Shown: positions 1 through 12,619, numbered from the stretch's first letter. The stretch is 64,000 nucleotides of DNA from Mesobacillus campisalis (GCF_000986785.1 NZ_LAYY01000003.1:174583-238582), one strand, 5' to 3'. The notes: generated by a model not told the origin, from the letters alone. Program-made: numbers and translations.

Positions 1-97
1 CTTAACTGAACTCTCTCTCCTCTGCTATTGATAATCTGGTTTTTATTAACCTGAAGCATTTCCATTTATTTCACCTTCCCTTATATATATGGAGGAA

Positions 98-134
98 GAT
101 GACTGCGGTTTTCGCTAAGGAAACCGCGGTCATC
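98..134 (-). terminator. Hairpin downstream of the dehydratase gene
   Basis: An inverted repeat with arms of about 14 bp (GATGAC-x-GCGGTTT type) and a short loop lies about 40 bp past the stop of the minus-strand dehydratase. The uridine tract after the stem is weak, so termination is plausible but not certain. Nothing else is recognisable in bases 1-172. Confidence 0.4.
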
Positions 135-172
135 TCTTCCGAAGTCCCAACACTACGTGGATGCTTCATATT

Positions 173-2173
173 TTACATAGAGCTTGATGCGCTGGATTCT
201 TTTTGTTCTTCCTTTAGTTTTTCCATGCCTTTTTCAATCACTTCTATAATTCTGTCAACATCATATATGCTTCCGCGCCAGGTTCCGCCGCTTGCTGCCT
301 GCAGTGCCGCCCAGAGCCTTGTATCGTCTGGAAGATCCTGATTCGCCCGAAGTTCAGGATGGACGGTCCGGGCTTCAAGCAGCTTTTTACCCTCGAGTGC
401 TCCAAATTCCCGGCCATCTGCGCCAACGAAATCAATGGTGGCTTGCAAATTGCGGCAATCAATTTTGACCTGAATGATATCACCATTGCGCAGTTTTCCA
501 ATCGGCCCATCCGCCAACGCCTCCGGACCGATGTGACCAATGCAAGCCCCTGTCGAGACACCCGAGAAACGTCCGTCGGTAATAAGGGTCACATACTTGC
601 CATAAGATAAATGCTTCAACGCTGAAGTGACTTGGTAAGTTTCTTCCATACCCGTTCCTGAAGGTCCGCAGCCAATAAGAGCGATAATGTCTTTAGCAGC
701 GATTTGCTGATTTTTTATGGCTGTAATCACAGCCTTTTCCGAGGTGTATACTTTAACCGGACCTTTATGAAAATAGACCCCGTTCTCATCGAGCATCGAC
801 GGGTCAATGGAGGTTGATTTGACGATTGCGCCTTCAGGAGCAATATTTCCGGTAGGGAATGTGATGGTCGATGTCATGCCGATTGCTCTGGCCTTCTCCA
901 CATTCATGATGACATCTTCTGGCTTGATTCCATCCGCTTTTAATCTTTCATGGACAAGCCTGCGCCTTTCGGAAGTTTCCCACCAGGCAAGTATGTCGCC
1001 TAAAGTCTCGCCTGTTATCGTTTTTACATTTTCCTCCAGCAGATCCAGGTCACGCAAATGCAGCATAACTTCCGGTACGCCGCCGGCAAGGAACACCCTC
1101 ACTGTTGGATGATCGATCGGTCCGTTTGGCAGGGCACTCACCAATCTTGGCACCTTTTGGTTGATGGCCTCCCAGTCCCTGATATCGGGAACGCGGCAGC
1201 CTGCGGCATGGGCAATCGCCGGGATATGCAATAATAGATTTGTAGAACCTCCGAACGCAGCATGAACGGTCATGGCATTACGAATAGCGGCATCGGTAAT
1301 GATATCTTTTGTTGTAAGGTTTTGTGCTATTGCATTTGTTACGGCTCGGACGGATTGATTGGCCATTTCTTTCCAGATCAGCTGTCCGGATGGCGCCAGG
1401 GCGGAATGCGGCACCGCCATTCCAAGTGCTTCTGCGACAACCTGGGCACTCGCAGCAGTCCCCAGGAACTGGCACCCGCCGCCTGGCGTGGCGCAAGCCC
1501 TGCACCCTAATTCGGCCGCTTCACGAAGCGTAAGTTCCCCATTTGCATACCGGGCGCCAATCGTCTGTATCTTGCCGGCATCTTCGCCTGATTCCGGCGG
1601 CAGTGTCACTCCGCCCGGGATGATGACTGTTGGCAAATCATGCATATGTGCCAGCCCCATCATCATTGCCGGCAATCCCTTATCACATGTTGCCACTCCG
1701 ATAACTGCTTTTCTCGTCGGCAGGGAGCGAATAAGCCGGCGAATTACAATGGAAGCATCATTTCTGTATGGGAGCGAATCAAACATCCCTTTGGTTCCTT
1801 GCGAACGCCCGTCACAAGGGTCACTGACAAAGCCGGCGAATGGAATATTTCCCTGCTCGTTTATCGCTTCAGCTGCCGCCTTCATCAACACATCAACTTC
1901 CCAATGGCCGGAGTGATATCCTAAGGCGATTGGAGTGCCGTCTTCAGCCTTGATGCCGCCCTGCGTTCCCAAAATAAGTATTTCCTGTCCAAGCAGTTTT
2001 TTTGGATCCCAGCCCATTCCGACATTTTGAGTCAGGCCAAACAGATTACCGCTCGGCCATTGCTTTAACATTTCCGAAGTTAACGGTAGTGCCCCCTTAG
2101 GACCAGGAGCACTTGTTTGCAATTGATTGTAAGCATCCTGCGAAACATTCATGATTGAAGCTAGATTGGTCAT
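173..2173 (-). CDS. YjhG/YagF-type sugar-acid (D-xylonate) dehydratase, IlvD/Edd family
   Basis: A 666-residue cytosolic enzyme of the IlvD/Edd Fe-S dehydratase family. These enzymes remove water from sugar acids or dihydroxy acids to give 2-keto-3-deoxy products. The three cluster-binding cysteines appear in family context: Cys120 (SDPCDGR), Cys163 (VATCDKG) and Cys234 (GGGCQFLG). The length and N-terminal extension fit the YjhG/YagF branch (about 655 residues in E. coli) better than IlvD or Edd (about 550-610), so D-xylonate or a similar aldonate is the likely substrate. The start has a good SD (AGAGGAG). It stands alone here, behind a palindrome and an IclR relic, which suggests a catabolic gene that has lost its local regulator. 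The family is clear; the exact substrate is inferred. Confidence 0.88.
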   Translation of the reverse strand: MTNLASIMNVSQDAYNQLQTSAPGPKGALPLTSEMLKQWPSGNLFGLTQNVGMGWDPKKLLGQEILILGTQGGIKAEDGTPIALGYHSGHWEVDVLMKAAAEAINEQGNIPFAGFVSDPCDGRSQGTKGMFDSLPYRNDASIVIRRLIRSLPTRKAVIGVATCDKGLPAMMMGLAHMHDLPTVIIPGGVTLPPESGEDAGKIQTIGARYANGELTLREAAELGCRACATPGGGCQFLGTAASAQVVAEALGMAVPHSALAPSGQLIWKEMANQSVRAVTNAIAQNLTTKDIITDAAIRNAMTVHAAFGGSTNLLLHIPAIAHAAGCRVPDIRDWEAINQKVPRLVSALPNGPIDHPTVRVFLAGGVPEVMLHLRDLDLLEENVKTITGETLGDILAWWETSERRRLVHERLKADGIKPEDVIMNVEKARAIGMTSTITFPTGNIAPEGAIVKSTSIDPSMLDENGVYFHKGPVKVYTSEKAVITAIKNQQIAAKDIIALIGCGPSGTGMEETYQVTSALKHLSYGKYVTLITDGRFSGVSTGACIGHIGPEALADGPIGKLRNGDIIQVKIDCRNLQATIDFVGADGREFGALEGKKLLEARTVHPELRANQDLPDDTRLWAALQAASGGTWRGSIYDVDRIIEVIEKGMEKLKEEQKESSASSSM

Positions 2174-2298
2174 GCGATTCTCCTCTGCTTTCAGCGGAAT
2201 AACTCTACATTAGGTATGAGAATTATTCCGATTTTAGTTTGATAATGCCGAACACTGTTTTTTATTTGCGACAAAAAAACAATAATACAAGTTAGATT

Positions 2299-2325
2299 AC
2301 GTTGTTTTATATTATAAAACAACGT
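2299..2325. promoter_or_regulatory. 27-bp perfect palindrome, candidate operator of the dehydratase gene
   Basis: Two 13-base arms (ACGTTGTTTTATA and its exact complement) flank one central T, about 125 bp upstream of the dehydratase start. A minus-strand TATAAT lies inside it, with a weak TTGAAT 19 bp further up, so a bound repressor would cover the promoter. The position and symmetry suggest an operator for a dimeric regulator; which protein binds is unknown. Confidence 0.55.
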
Positions 2326-2476
2326 TTTATAATGTATTCAAAAAAAAATATAAAGAATGTAGTCTTTGTTTATACACTGTTCTAAGTTATTTTCATGATA
2401 CTATACAAGTTTTTTATTGTAAACCCTTACTTTTTGACAATTTAGAATCCTTTAAAGAGAGGTGTTTCCTTTATGG

Positions 2477-2593
2477 CTATTCAACCTGATATGGTTTAGG
2501 GATTGCCGCACAGCGAAGGCCAACCTTAAGCTCCTCATCTTCGCGCACATACCCTTGGGACGCAACCTGCTTAATGGATGAAATAAATTTTTC
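2477..2593 (-). pseudogene. Relic of an IclR-family regulator (C-terminal fragment)
   Basis: On the minus strand, 38 open codons ending in TAG read like the end of the IclR ligand-binding domain: a stretch VASQGYVREDEE followed by VGLRCAAIPKP. This matches the family pattern of a (G)Y..DDEE segment followed by GLRC.AAP. An in-frame stop precedes it, no start or helix-turn-helix is present, and the usual tail after the AAP segment is missing. It sits directly upstream of the sugar-acid dehydratase, where IclR regulators often reside. It was recognised by motif only, from a short stretch. Confidence 0.5.
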
Positions 2594-2721
2594 CTAATTG
2601 CTGATGGTATTCGGAGTATGGATTTTATAAGACAGTTTATTTCAGATAAAAAGCAGAATGTATGTTCCTAATCTGATATAATAATTTATATAGATTTGGA
2701 TAACATTGGGGGGATTTATAA

Positions 2722-3123
2722 ATGAAGGAATGGGAGTCAGGTTACGTAGCTGGAATTATAGATGGCGAAGGAACCATTACTTTATCTAGGATGCATTCCC
2801 ATGAATATCGCAGACCTTGTATTTCAATCGCTTCAACGGATAAAGAACTTTTGCTTTATATTCAATCATTAACAGGAGGCACAATTTGTAATAAAAGAAA
2901 TTACAACCCTGTAAAGCATAAAGATTCATTTACTTTAATCATTAAAAAAGATGTCATTTCACTTTTGGAGCAAATAACACCTTATTTGAGAGTGGATAAA
3001 AAGAAAAAAAGAGCCCAGTGGATCATAACCCATTATGAGCACGTTACCGCCAGAAACGGAAAATACAGTCAGGAAAACCTTGTAAGGAAAATTCAATTTG
3101 AAGATTATTTTTTTCAAATATAA
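2722..3123 (+). CDS. Single-motif LAGLIDADG homing endonuclease
   Basis: A 133-residue protein with one LAGLIDADG motif at residues 7-17 (GYVAGIIDGEG). The acidic residue of the motif is the metal-binding position. Single-motif members act as homodimers that cut long near-palindromic sites and drive the spread of introns or inteins. The rest is basic and lysine-rich toward the C-terminus. A strong SD (TTGGGGGGAT) precedes the ATG. The gene is free-standing, convergent with ssrA, and ends about 115 bp from the 3' end of a tmRNA gene that carries a group I intron. It is therefore a good candidate for the enzyme that mobilised that intron. The ORF looks intact; activity is unknown. Confidence 0.85.
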   Translation: MKEWESGYVAGIIDGEGTITLSRMHSHEYRRPCISIASTDKELLLYIQSLTGGTICNKRNYNPVKHKDSFTLIIKKDVISLLEQITPYLRVDKKKKRAQWIITHYEHVTARNGKYSQENLVRKIQFEDYFFQI

Positions 3124-3125
3124 AT

Positions 3126-3156
3126 AGGCAGCTCACCATTTTAGGGTAAGCTGCCT
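3126..3156 (+). terminator. Terminator hairpin after the homing endonuclease gene
   Basis: An inverted repeat AGGCAGCT...AGCTGCCT lies three bases past the stop codon of the LAGLIDADG gene, followed by a weak T-rich stretch (cgtttaagtattt). It separates this gene from the convergent ssrA. Confidence 0.55.
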
Positions 3157-3220
3157 CGTTTAAGTATTTGTCCCCTGATTTTTTAGTAGACTAGATAACA
3201 ACTATCATGCAAATAAAAAA

Positions 3221-3242
3221 CCACCAAATATGTATTTGGTGG
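3221..3242 (-). terminator. Rho-independent terminator of ssrA
   Basis: A perfect 10-bp stem (CCACCAAATA / TATTTGGTGG) with a two-base apex is followed on the minus strand by a run of T. The upstream arm includes the CCACCA 3' end of tmRNA, so the terminator stem pairs with the acceptor tail and must be processed away for the mature tmRNA to be charged. Confidence 0.8.
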
Positions 3243-3870
3243 AGACGGTGGGACGTGCTTTTCCATGCTTTCGTCATGGCACTGACTATATCTTGAACCT
3301 GGAACTCCAGGTCCTCCGGCGTCTTATGCGAATCATAAATTTTCCTGAGACAGGAAGGATTTCGCATCCTAGTACTGCCCTGTAGGCAGCCTATAAGTCG
3401 ATACACGGCTGTTGGATTGCTCCACATACCGCTCGGCATTGCCTTATCGCCATAGAAAGCGACTTAGGTTTCACCGATAAAGCCGGATTTTCACTTGTAT
3501 GTTGCCATACAAGGCGACTAATTACTAATCGAACCCACGTCCAGAAGCATCGCCACTTAAGCTTCTACGAGTGTAGTCGACATATTTGCGTTTCGCTGAG
3601 CCATTTGCCTGCCGACAGGCGGCCGGTCAGCTAGCCTGATTGTTCTCTTCCTTCATCCTCAGACGGTGGAATCCGGCGTAGCCTACTAAGAGTGAGTCCG
3701 CTACCCTACCACATAGGCGATGGAGGGGCGAACAGCTATGCAGTTATTAAGCTGCGAAAGCTAGGTTGTTGTTAGTTTTGCCAGTTATAGGCGTTGACGT
3801 TTTAACGAGGCCGATCCCCTCGACTCGCAACCTAAGCTCGAACTACCCCTGTCGAATCCGTAGCGTCCCC
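3237..3870 (-). ncRNA. ssrA: tmRNA (ssrA), interrupted by a group I intron
   Basis: Transfer-messenger RNA rescues stalled ribosomes and tags the nascent peptide for proteolysis, acting with SmpB. The 5' end GGGGACGCTACGGATTCGAC pairs with the 3' CGTCTCC before ACCA. The reading frame opens at GGC and encodes the tag GKTNNNLAFAA, followed by TAA TAA; with the alanine from charging the tag is AGKTNNNLAFAA. The T arm GTGGG-TTCGAT is broken by a 274-base insertion (3254-3527), after which TCCCAC and the acceptor strand resume. Exons are 3528-3870 (343 nt) and 3237-3253 (17 nt). The spliced product of 360 nt matches the usual Bacillus size. The gene lies upstream of smpB in the common Bacillus arrangement. 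Confidence 0.95.
3254..3527 (-). ncRNA. Group I self-splicing intron in the tmRNA T loop
   Basis: The insertion carries a group I core. A P/Q-type region reads GGTGAAACCTAAGTCG and then GATAAGGCAATGCCGAGC, very close to bacterial tRNA-Leu introns. Later come an R-like GCAGTACTAGG and an S element AAGATATAGTC that can form P7. The 5' exon ends in CGAU, which pairs with GUCG inside the intron, giving the expected U-G wobble of P1 at the splice site. The intron ends in G before TCCCAC. It has no internal ORF worth calling; a LAGLIDADG gene lies just outside ssrA. Splicing is needed to restore the T loop TTCGATT, so tmRNA function depends on it. The core points to the IC3-like class; the class is inferred by eye. 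Confidence 0.9.
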
Positions 3871-4008
3871 ATATATAATATAAACAGACGTTAGGATACT
3901 CGGTGCTACCGAGCAAAAGCTGTTTGCCACACGTGGTGACAAGATTTATTATAACATACCAGAGAAAGTTTTCAACTGGAAACACACTTCCAGTTTCCGC
4001 CATCCCTT

Positions 4009-4476
4009 CTACATCTTCTGGCGCTCGCGGAAAGCCCGCTCGATATCGCGTTTGGCTTCTTTCTTTTTCAGGTCCTCACGCTTATCGTATTTCTTTTTAC
4101 CCTTGGCCAGACCCAATAAAACCTTGGCATACCCGTTTTTCAGGTAAATCTTCAAAGGCACTAGCGCATAGCCGATTTCCTTTGTTTCACCAATCAGCTT
4201 GCTGATTTCACGGCGGTGCATCAAAAGCTTCCGTTCGCGCAATGGGTCGTGGTTATAGCGGTTTCCCTGTTCATACGGACTGACATGCATTCCATACAGG
4301 AATACTTCGCCATCCCTGATGCGGGCATACGATTCTTTTAGGTTAACTTTTCCAGCCCGGATGGACTTGATCTCTGTACCTTGAAGGACAATACCCGTTT
4401 CAAAGGTTTCTTCAATAAAGTAATCATGGTAGGCTTTTTTGTTTTGTGCTACCGTTTTGCCAATACCTTTTGGCAT
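4009..4476 (-). CDS. smpB: SsrA-binding protein SmpB
   Basis: A 155-residue RNA-binding protein that delivers tmRNA to stalled ribosomes. It has the SmpB beta-barrel sequence ([14 protein letters not shown], then [10 protein letters not shown]) and the basic C-terminal tail that enters the mRNA channel ([13 protein letters not shown]...). The start MPKGIGK was chosen because GGGGGAAG lies at the right distance; an upstream in-frame ATG has no SD. It lies between rnr and ssrA, its functional partners. Confidence 0.97.
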   Translation of the reverse strand: MPKGIGKTVAQNKKAYHDYFIEETFETGIVLQGTEIKSIRAGKVNLKESYARIRDGEVFLYGMHVSPYEQGNRYNHDPLRERKLLMHRREISKLIGETKEIGYALVPLKIYLKNGYAKVLLGLAKGKKKYDKREDLKKKEAKRDIERAFRERQKM

Positions 4477-4517
4477 ACTGCTTCCCCCTTTATACTCTCC
4501 CAACATTATACCACAAA

Positions 4518-4624
4518 AGCCGGTGCCTGAGCGGGGTCAGGCACCGTTTAGCGCTTCACCGCAGTGCGGGTCAGGCACTGTTTTATGCGTTACTGCATTA
4601 CCGTGGTGCGGGTCAGGCACCGTT
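4518..4624. repeat. Cluster of GGTGCCTGACCC-type intergenic repeats
   Basis: The gap between rnr and smpB holds copies of GGGTCAGGCACCG and its complement, separated by short spacers of the type TTTAGCGCTTCACCGCAGTGC and TTTATGCGTTACTGCATTACC. The same word and similar spacers recur at about 10162, 42172 and 49956. The first two copies are inverted and can form a stem. Confidence 0.8.
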
Positions 4625-4639
4625 TAGGACTTTAGTGCG

Positions 4640-6976
4640 TTAGCGTCGTTTTGGTTTGCGCTTGGCTTTTGGGGCGTTTTCGTAGAATTTTTTGTTTCGG
4701 CTTTTTTTCTTGGCGCCTTCGCCCCGTTTCTTGCTTCCGCCTGCGCTATCATCGGTTTTGCCTCTTCTCGGCTTGCGTTCGCTACTTCCTGTTCTGAACA
4801 CCTTAGGCGCATCGTTCGTTTCGCGGCGGCGCGTGCCTTTCATCCCGACGATCTCAAAGTCGATGGAGCGTTCTTCCTTGTTGACCTTGACAACACGGAC
4901 GGTGATTTCATCGCCAATACGGAACACATTGCCTGTCCGCTCGCCAATCATTGCGAAATGCCGCTCATCATAACGATAATAGTCATCGGTCATATAGCTC
5001 ACATGCACAAGGCCTTCAATCGTATTCGGCAGTTCGACGAACATGCCGAAATTGGTTACGGAAGAAATAATCCCATCGTACTCGACGCCGATTTTATCTT
5101 CCATATACTCCGCTTTCTTGAGTTCATCGGTTTCACGTTCCGCCTCCACAGCCCGGCGCTCCATGTCCGAGGAATGCTTGGCGATTTCCGGCAGCTGAGC
5201 ATTCCATTTTTCCTTGGTGTGCTGGTCAATCTTGCCTTCAATCAGATAGGTGCGGATCAGCCTATGGACGATGGTGTCCGGATAACGGCGGATCGGTGAA
5301 GTGAAGTGCGTGTAGAACTCGGTTGAGAGACCGAAGTGCCCAAGGCTTTCTTCGAAGTACTTTGCCTGCTGCATTGAACGCAGCATCACAGTCGATATCA
5401 CCATTTCCTCCGGCTTGCCTTGCACTTCCTCGATGATTGCCTGAAGTGCCTTTGGGTGCACCGAATTGGCCGTTCCCCTTACAAGATAGCCGAAATTCGT
5501 AATAAACTCAAAGAATCGGCGAAGCTTGTCTTCTTTCGGGTCTTCATGAATTCGGTAAATGAACGGAACCTCCATCCAGTGGAAATGCTCGGCAACCGTT
5601 TCATTCGCTACCAGCATGAATTCTTCAATAAGGCGCTCTGCGACAGAACGTTCGCGCAGCACCACATCGGACGGATGGCCATTTTCATCGACAAGGACCT
5701 TCGATTCTTTAAAGTCGAAATCGATAGCACCACGCCCCATCCGTTTGCCGCGCAGAATGGCCGCCAGCTCTTCCATCATTTCGAACATTGGAACAAGAGA
5801 TTCATAACGGCTGCGGACCTCTTCATCTTTGTCAACCAGAATAAGGTTGACATCATGATAGGTCATCCTTTCAGTCGTTTTGATGACACTTTGGAAAATT
5901 TCGTGGTCGACTACTTCACCCTCTGGAGAAATCTCCATGGAACAACTTAAGGTAAGGCGGTCCACCTTAGGGTTTAATGAGCAAATTCCATTGGAAAGGC
6001 GATGCGGAATCATTGGAATTACCCGGTCGACAAGATAAACACTAGTTGCACGTTCGGCCGCTTCAACATCAATCGGCGAACCTTCCTGCACATAATAGCT
6101 GACATCGGCGATATGGACGCCGAGCTTATAGTTGCCGTTTTCAAGCCTTGTGACCGTTACAGCATCATCAAGGTCCTTCGCATCGGCACCATCGATTGTT
6201 ACAATCACTTCGTCTCGCAGGTCGCGGCGATTGGCCAATTCACTCTCATCGATTTCATCCGGAGTCTCGTTCGCCTGCTGCAGGACTTCCGGCGGAAATT
6301 CCATCGGCAGCCCGTGCTTATGGATAACCGATAAAATATCGACTCCTGGGTCATTTTTATGTCCCAGGATGGAGACAACCTCCCCCTCTGCCGACTTGCG
6401 CCCATCAGGATAGCTTGTCAGTGTGACTACCACTTTATGGCCCTCGACAGCGCCCATGCTCGCTTCTTTAGGAATAAATATATCACTGGCGAATTTTTTA
6501 TCGTCCGGAATGACAAATCCGAAATGCTTGCTTTCCGTATAGGTGCCGACAATCTGCTGGACACCGCGCTCAATGATCCGGACAATCGTTCCCTCGCGCC
6601 GCTGGCCGGAGCTGGTGGACGAAACGCGCGCAAGGACAATGTCCCCATGCATGGCATTATTCGTTTCATTTGGCGGGATGAAAATATCATCCATGCCAGG
6701 CTCCTCCGGAATGACAAACGCAAACCCCTTCGCATGCCCGGTAAGCTTTCCGCGGACCAAATTCATTTTCTCAGGAAGACCGTAACGGTTGCTGCGGGTC
6801 CTCACAACCAGCCCTCTTTCCTCCATGACAACAAGGGCCTTCACAAACTCTTTGAAAGTCGCCGAATCCTCAATACCAAACGCTTCTTCAAGCTCCTGGA
6901 TGGTCAGCGGCTTATACGCCTCGTCCTTCATATAATGAAGCAGCCGGTCAATATGGCCCTGAATGCTTTCTTCCAT
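4640..6976 (-). CDS. rnr: Ribonuclease R
   Basis: A 778-residue 3'-5' exoribonuclease that degrades structured RNA and, together with tmRNA-SmpB, non-stop mRNAs. Order of domains: an N-terminal winged-helix region, two cold-shock/OB domains ([11 protein letters not shown] and [10 protein letters not shown] repeats), the RNB catalytic domain with the acidic site [12 protein letters not shown], an S1 domain ([12 protein letters not shown]) and a long lysine/arginine-rich tail. The start MEESIQ follows AAAGGAGGG; the upstream ATG is less well placed. It sits between est and smpB as in B. subtilis and is probably co-transcribed with them. Confidence 0.97.
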   Translation of the reverse strand: MEESIQGHIDRLLHYMKDEAYKPLTIQELEEAFGIEDSATFKEFVKALVVMEERGLVVRTRSNRYGLPEKMNLVRGKLTGHAKGFAFVIPEEPGMDDIFIPPNETNNAMHGDIVLARVSSTSSGQRREGTIVRIIERGVQQIVGTYTESKHFGFVIPDDKKFASDIFIPKEASMGAVEGHKVVVTLTSYPDGRKSAEGEVVSILGHKNDPGVDILSVIHKHGLPMEFPPEVLQQANETPDEIDESELANRRDLRDEVIVTIDGADAKDLDDAVTVTRLENGNYKLGVHIADVSYYVQEGSPIDVEAAERATSVYLVDRVIPMIPHRLSNGICSLNPKVDRLTLSCSMEISPEGEVVDHEIFQSVIKTTERMTYHDVNLILVDKDEEVRSRYESLVPMFEMMEELAAILRGKRMGRGAIDFDFKESKVLVDENGHPSDVVLRERSVAERLIEEFMLVANETVAEHFHWMEVPFIYRIHEDPKEDKLRRFFEFITNFGYLVRGTANSVHPKALQAIIEEVQGKPEEMVISTVMLRSMQQAKYFEESLGHFGLSTEFYTHFTSPIRRYPDTIVHRLIRTYLIEGKIDQHTKEKWNAQLPEIAKHSSDMERRAVEAERETDELKKAEYMEDKIGVEYDGIISSVTNFGMFVELPNTIEGLVHVSYMTDDYYRYDERHFAMIGERTGNVFRIGDEITVRVVKVNKEERSIDFEIVGMKGTRRRETNDAPKVFRTGSSERKPRRGKTDDSAGGSKKRGEGAKKKSRNKKFYENAPKAKRKPKRR

Positions 6977-7024
6977 AAAAATCCCTCCTTTAATAAGGTT
7001 CCTCATAATAAAACACTTATCTAT

Positions 7025-7771
7025 TTATTCTTTCCAATTTAGCTTTTCCAGAAACGCATAAACATCTTCATGAAGCTGGTCCTTTTCTTTATCAAAGGTA
7101 ATCACATGCCCGGACTCTTCATACCACTTGATTTCCTTATGGACGGCTTCAACCTCGTTATAGATAATATTCGCACTGTCCGTGTTAATCATGTTGTCAT
7201 GGCGGGCCTGGACCACAAAGGTTGGCGCATAGACCATGTCCACGTTGTTCCGGACATCGGAAATAAGGCCTTGGAGCGCCTTTAAGGTGCCCATCGGAGT
7301 TTTCTCGAACTCTTCCATTTCAGCCTGTATTTGTTCGTCACTTTTACCTTCCAGCTTTTTATATTCCCGGGCATAGGCCAGGACACCTTTGTACATGGTC
7401 TCCTCACTTTTTATGTACATGGGTGCGCACATTGGTACGATACCCTTCACAGGCACTGTATAACCCAGCTTGAGGGAAAACACCCCGCCAAGCGATAAAC
7501 CGACCACAGCGATTTCTTCATGGCCTTCATTTTTCAAAAATTCATACGCCTTGGTGACATCCTGCCACCAGTCCTCGGGACCGGTATGCACCAGCTCTTC
7601 CGGAGGGACACCATGCCCTTTATAAATTGGTGCGTGGCAGGTATATCCTTTTTCCTGAAGGAACCTTCCCATCATCCGCACATCGGCTGAATTGCCGGTG
7701 AACCCATGCAGCATCAACACTGCGCGCTTCCCCGCCTTGAATGTGAATGGCTTTGGAACTAACTTCTTCAT
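7025..7771 (-). CDS. est: Carboxylesterase (Est30/YvaK type)
   Basis: A 248-residue cytosolic alpha/beta hydrolase acting on short acyl esters. The catalytic triad is visible: Ser93 in GLSLGG, Asp192 in ARHDN and His222 in SGHV. The oxyanion motif HGFTG starts at residue 22. Length and sequence fit the thermophilic Bacillus carboxylesterase Est30. It lies between secG and rnr, as in B. subtilis. Confidence 0.93.
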   Translation of the reverse strand: MKKLVPKPFTFKAGKRAVLMLHGFTGNSADVRMMGRFLQEKGYTCHAPIYKGHGVPPEELVHTGPEDWWQDVTKAYEFLKNEGHEEIAVVGLSLGGVFSLKLGYTVPVKGIVPMCAPMYIKSEETMYKGVLAYAREYKKLEGKSDEQIQAEMEEFEKTPMGTLKALQGLISDVRNNVDMVYAPTFVVQARHDNMINTDSANIIYNEVEAVHKEIKWYEESGHVITFDKEKDQLHEDVYAFLEKLNWKE

Positions 7772-7929
7772 CTTATAACTCCCTTTATTTTAATCATTCG
7801 AATTATGGATACACTTTTTAGTTTTAACAAACCTGGTCTCAACATTCCAGAAATACGCATTTAGGCTGTATCCTTCGAAAGTTTGCGATTATGGATATGA
7901 ATATTTTACCAAGTTGGCAGGCCGCAAAA

Positions 7930-7955
7930 AAACCGGCCTCGATCGAAGCCGGTTT
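7930..7955 (-). terminator. Hairpin downstream of secG
   Basis: The stem AAACCGGC...GCCGGTTT lies 11 bp past the secG stop and is followed on the minus strand by a T run (from AAAAAAA on the plus strand). It looks like a rho-independent terminator that partly separates secG from est. Confidence 0.75.
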
Positions 7956-7966
7956 GTGCTCGCTTT

Positions 7967-8200
7967 TTATAGTGCAAAATACGATACTGCAATGGACAGA
8001 ACAAAAAATAGGACAGCCAGCACAACGGTGATGCGGTGCAGGACAAGGTCAATCCCCCGTGCCTTCTGCTTGCCGAACAACGTTTCAGCGCCGCCGGAAA
8101 TCGCTCCGGATAGGCCTGTACTTTTACTGGACTGAAGAAGAACAACAACAATTAGACTGATACAAACAATAACTAAAAGTGCGACTAAAAATGTGTGCAT
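7967..8200 (-). CDS. secG: Preprotein translocase subunit SecG
   Basis: A 77-residue membrane subunit of the SecYEG channel. Two hydrophobic helices (about residues 2-22 and 55-75) flank a conserved loop [19 protein letters not shown] and an FGKQKARG segment. The start MHTFLV follows AGGAGG at good spacing; the longer reading begins without an SD. It heads the secG-est-rnr-smpB-ssrA block. Confidence 0.96.
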   Translation of the reverse strand: MHTFLVALLVIVCISLIVVVLLQSSKSTGLSGAISGGAETLFGKQKARGIDLVLHRITVVLAVLFFVLSIAVSYFAL

Positions 8201-8359
8201 GAAGCATACCTCCTGGAAAGCCTGCATTTAACAGTATTTTAAATGTATCACATTTTCCAGATTGAAACAATACCTGTCTTTTCTGGCTGCTAGGTGCAGA
8301 TATTGTGAATATCCCTTCCATAAAGGCGCTATTCAAGTGGATCCTAAATGTAGAGCTTG

Positions 8360-8760
8360 GCGTGGAGGACCGGTTAATTACTCAAAATGTAGGAAGCAGT
8401 CCTCCATCATGCTTATGGAGGACCATTTTCTCCTCAAGATTGGAAATCAGGTCCTCCATCGTCCTTATAGAGGACCACTTTTCCCTCAAAATCGAAATTC
8501 TGGGCCTTCATCGACCTTATGGAGGACTTCTTTTCTCTCAATATTGAAACTCTGGTCCTCCATTGCCTCCGTGGAGAACCACTTTTCCCTCAATATCGAA
8601 ATTCTGGTCCTCCATCCACCTTAGGAGGACCACTTCTCCCTCAATATCGAAATTCTGGTCCTCCATCCACCTTAGGAGGACCACTTTTCCCTCAAAATCG
8701 AAATTCTGGGCCTTCATCGACCTTATGGAGGACCACTTTTAAAAAAAATGGGCTTCGAAA
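8360..8760. repeat. 52-bp tandem repeat array, about eight units
   Basis: Units of about 52 bp repeat without unique spacers. Each contains GGTCCTCCAT-7-ATGGAGGACC (a 10-bp inverted repeat, variably eroded), then a T-rich segment and CCCTCAAAATCGAAATTCT. Units differ by scattered substitutions. The first and last are degenerate, and the last runs into an A tract before the eno terminator. A related array with the same period lies at 63648-64000. The 620-bp gap between eno and secG holds only this array and probably the secG promoter. Confidence 0.9.
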
Positions 8761-8786
8761 TTGGGTCTACGCCGAGCGATAAAAAA

Positions 8787-8806
8787 ACGCCGGCAAATGC
8801 CGGCGT
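8787..8806 (-). terminator. Rho-independent terminator of eno
   Basis: A near-perfect stem ACGCCGGCA-AA-TGCCGGCGT is followed by seven T on the minus strand, 15 bp past the eno stop. It ends the glycolytic block. Confidence 0.9.
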
Positions 8807-8820
8807 CCTGTAAACCTGTA

Positions 8821-10131
<1,311 letters not shown>

Positions 10132-10161
10132 TTAAAATGTAGTTTCTTTATCGTACTAAAG

Positions 10162-10230
10162 GGTGCCTGACCCCTGTTGCATTAGTGCAGTAAAGGGTGC
10201 CTGACCCTCTTTATTGCGTTAAAGGGTGCC
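10162..10230. repeat. GGGTGCCTGACCC repeats between gpmI and eno
   Basis: Three copies of GGGTGCCT(GACCC) in one orientation, spaced by CTGTTGCATTAGTGCAGTAAA and TCTTTATTGCGTTAAA. The last, incomplete copy abuts the gpmI stop codon. It is the same family as at 4518, 42172 and 49956. Confidence 0.8.
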
Positions 10231-12556
<2,326 letters not shown>

Positions 12557-12574
12557 CTAGGTTCCGAATGCTTC

Positions 12575-12600
12575 GGAAGGCTCCGGGGAATTCGGAGCCC
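12575..12600 (-). promoter_or_regulatory. Hairpin in the pgk-tpiA gap
   Basis: The sequence GGCTCCG...CGGAGCC, nested in a wider repeat of GGTTCCGAA, can fold into a stem between pgk and tpiA. There is no clear U tract. It may be an mRNA-processing or stability element rather than a terminator. Confidence 0.35.
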
Positions 12601-12619
12601 GGTTCCGAAATGAAAATCC

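Noticed and set aside
2474..2500. Tiny plus-strand ORF MAIQPDMV with an SD-like GAGAGGTG
   Set aside because: Eight codons only, and the same bases read as the end of the IclR relic on the other strand.
3191..3439. 82-codon minus-strand ORF inside ssrA
   Set aside because: It runs across the group I intron core and the exon junction; the RNA structure explains the sequence and no protein motif is seen.
8360..8760. CRISPR-like array near eno
   Set aside because: The whole 52-bp unit repeats; there are no unique spacers of uniform length and no cas genes. The same applies to 63648-64000.
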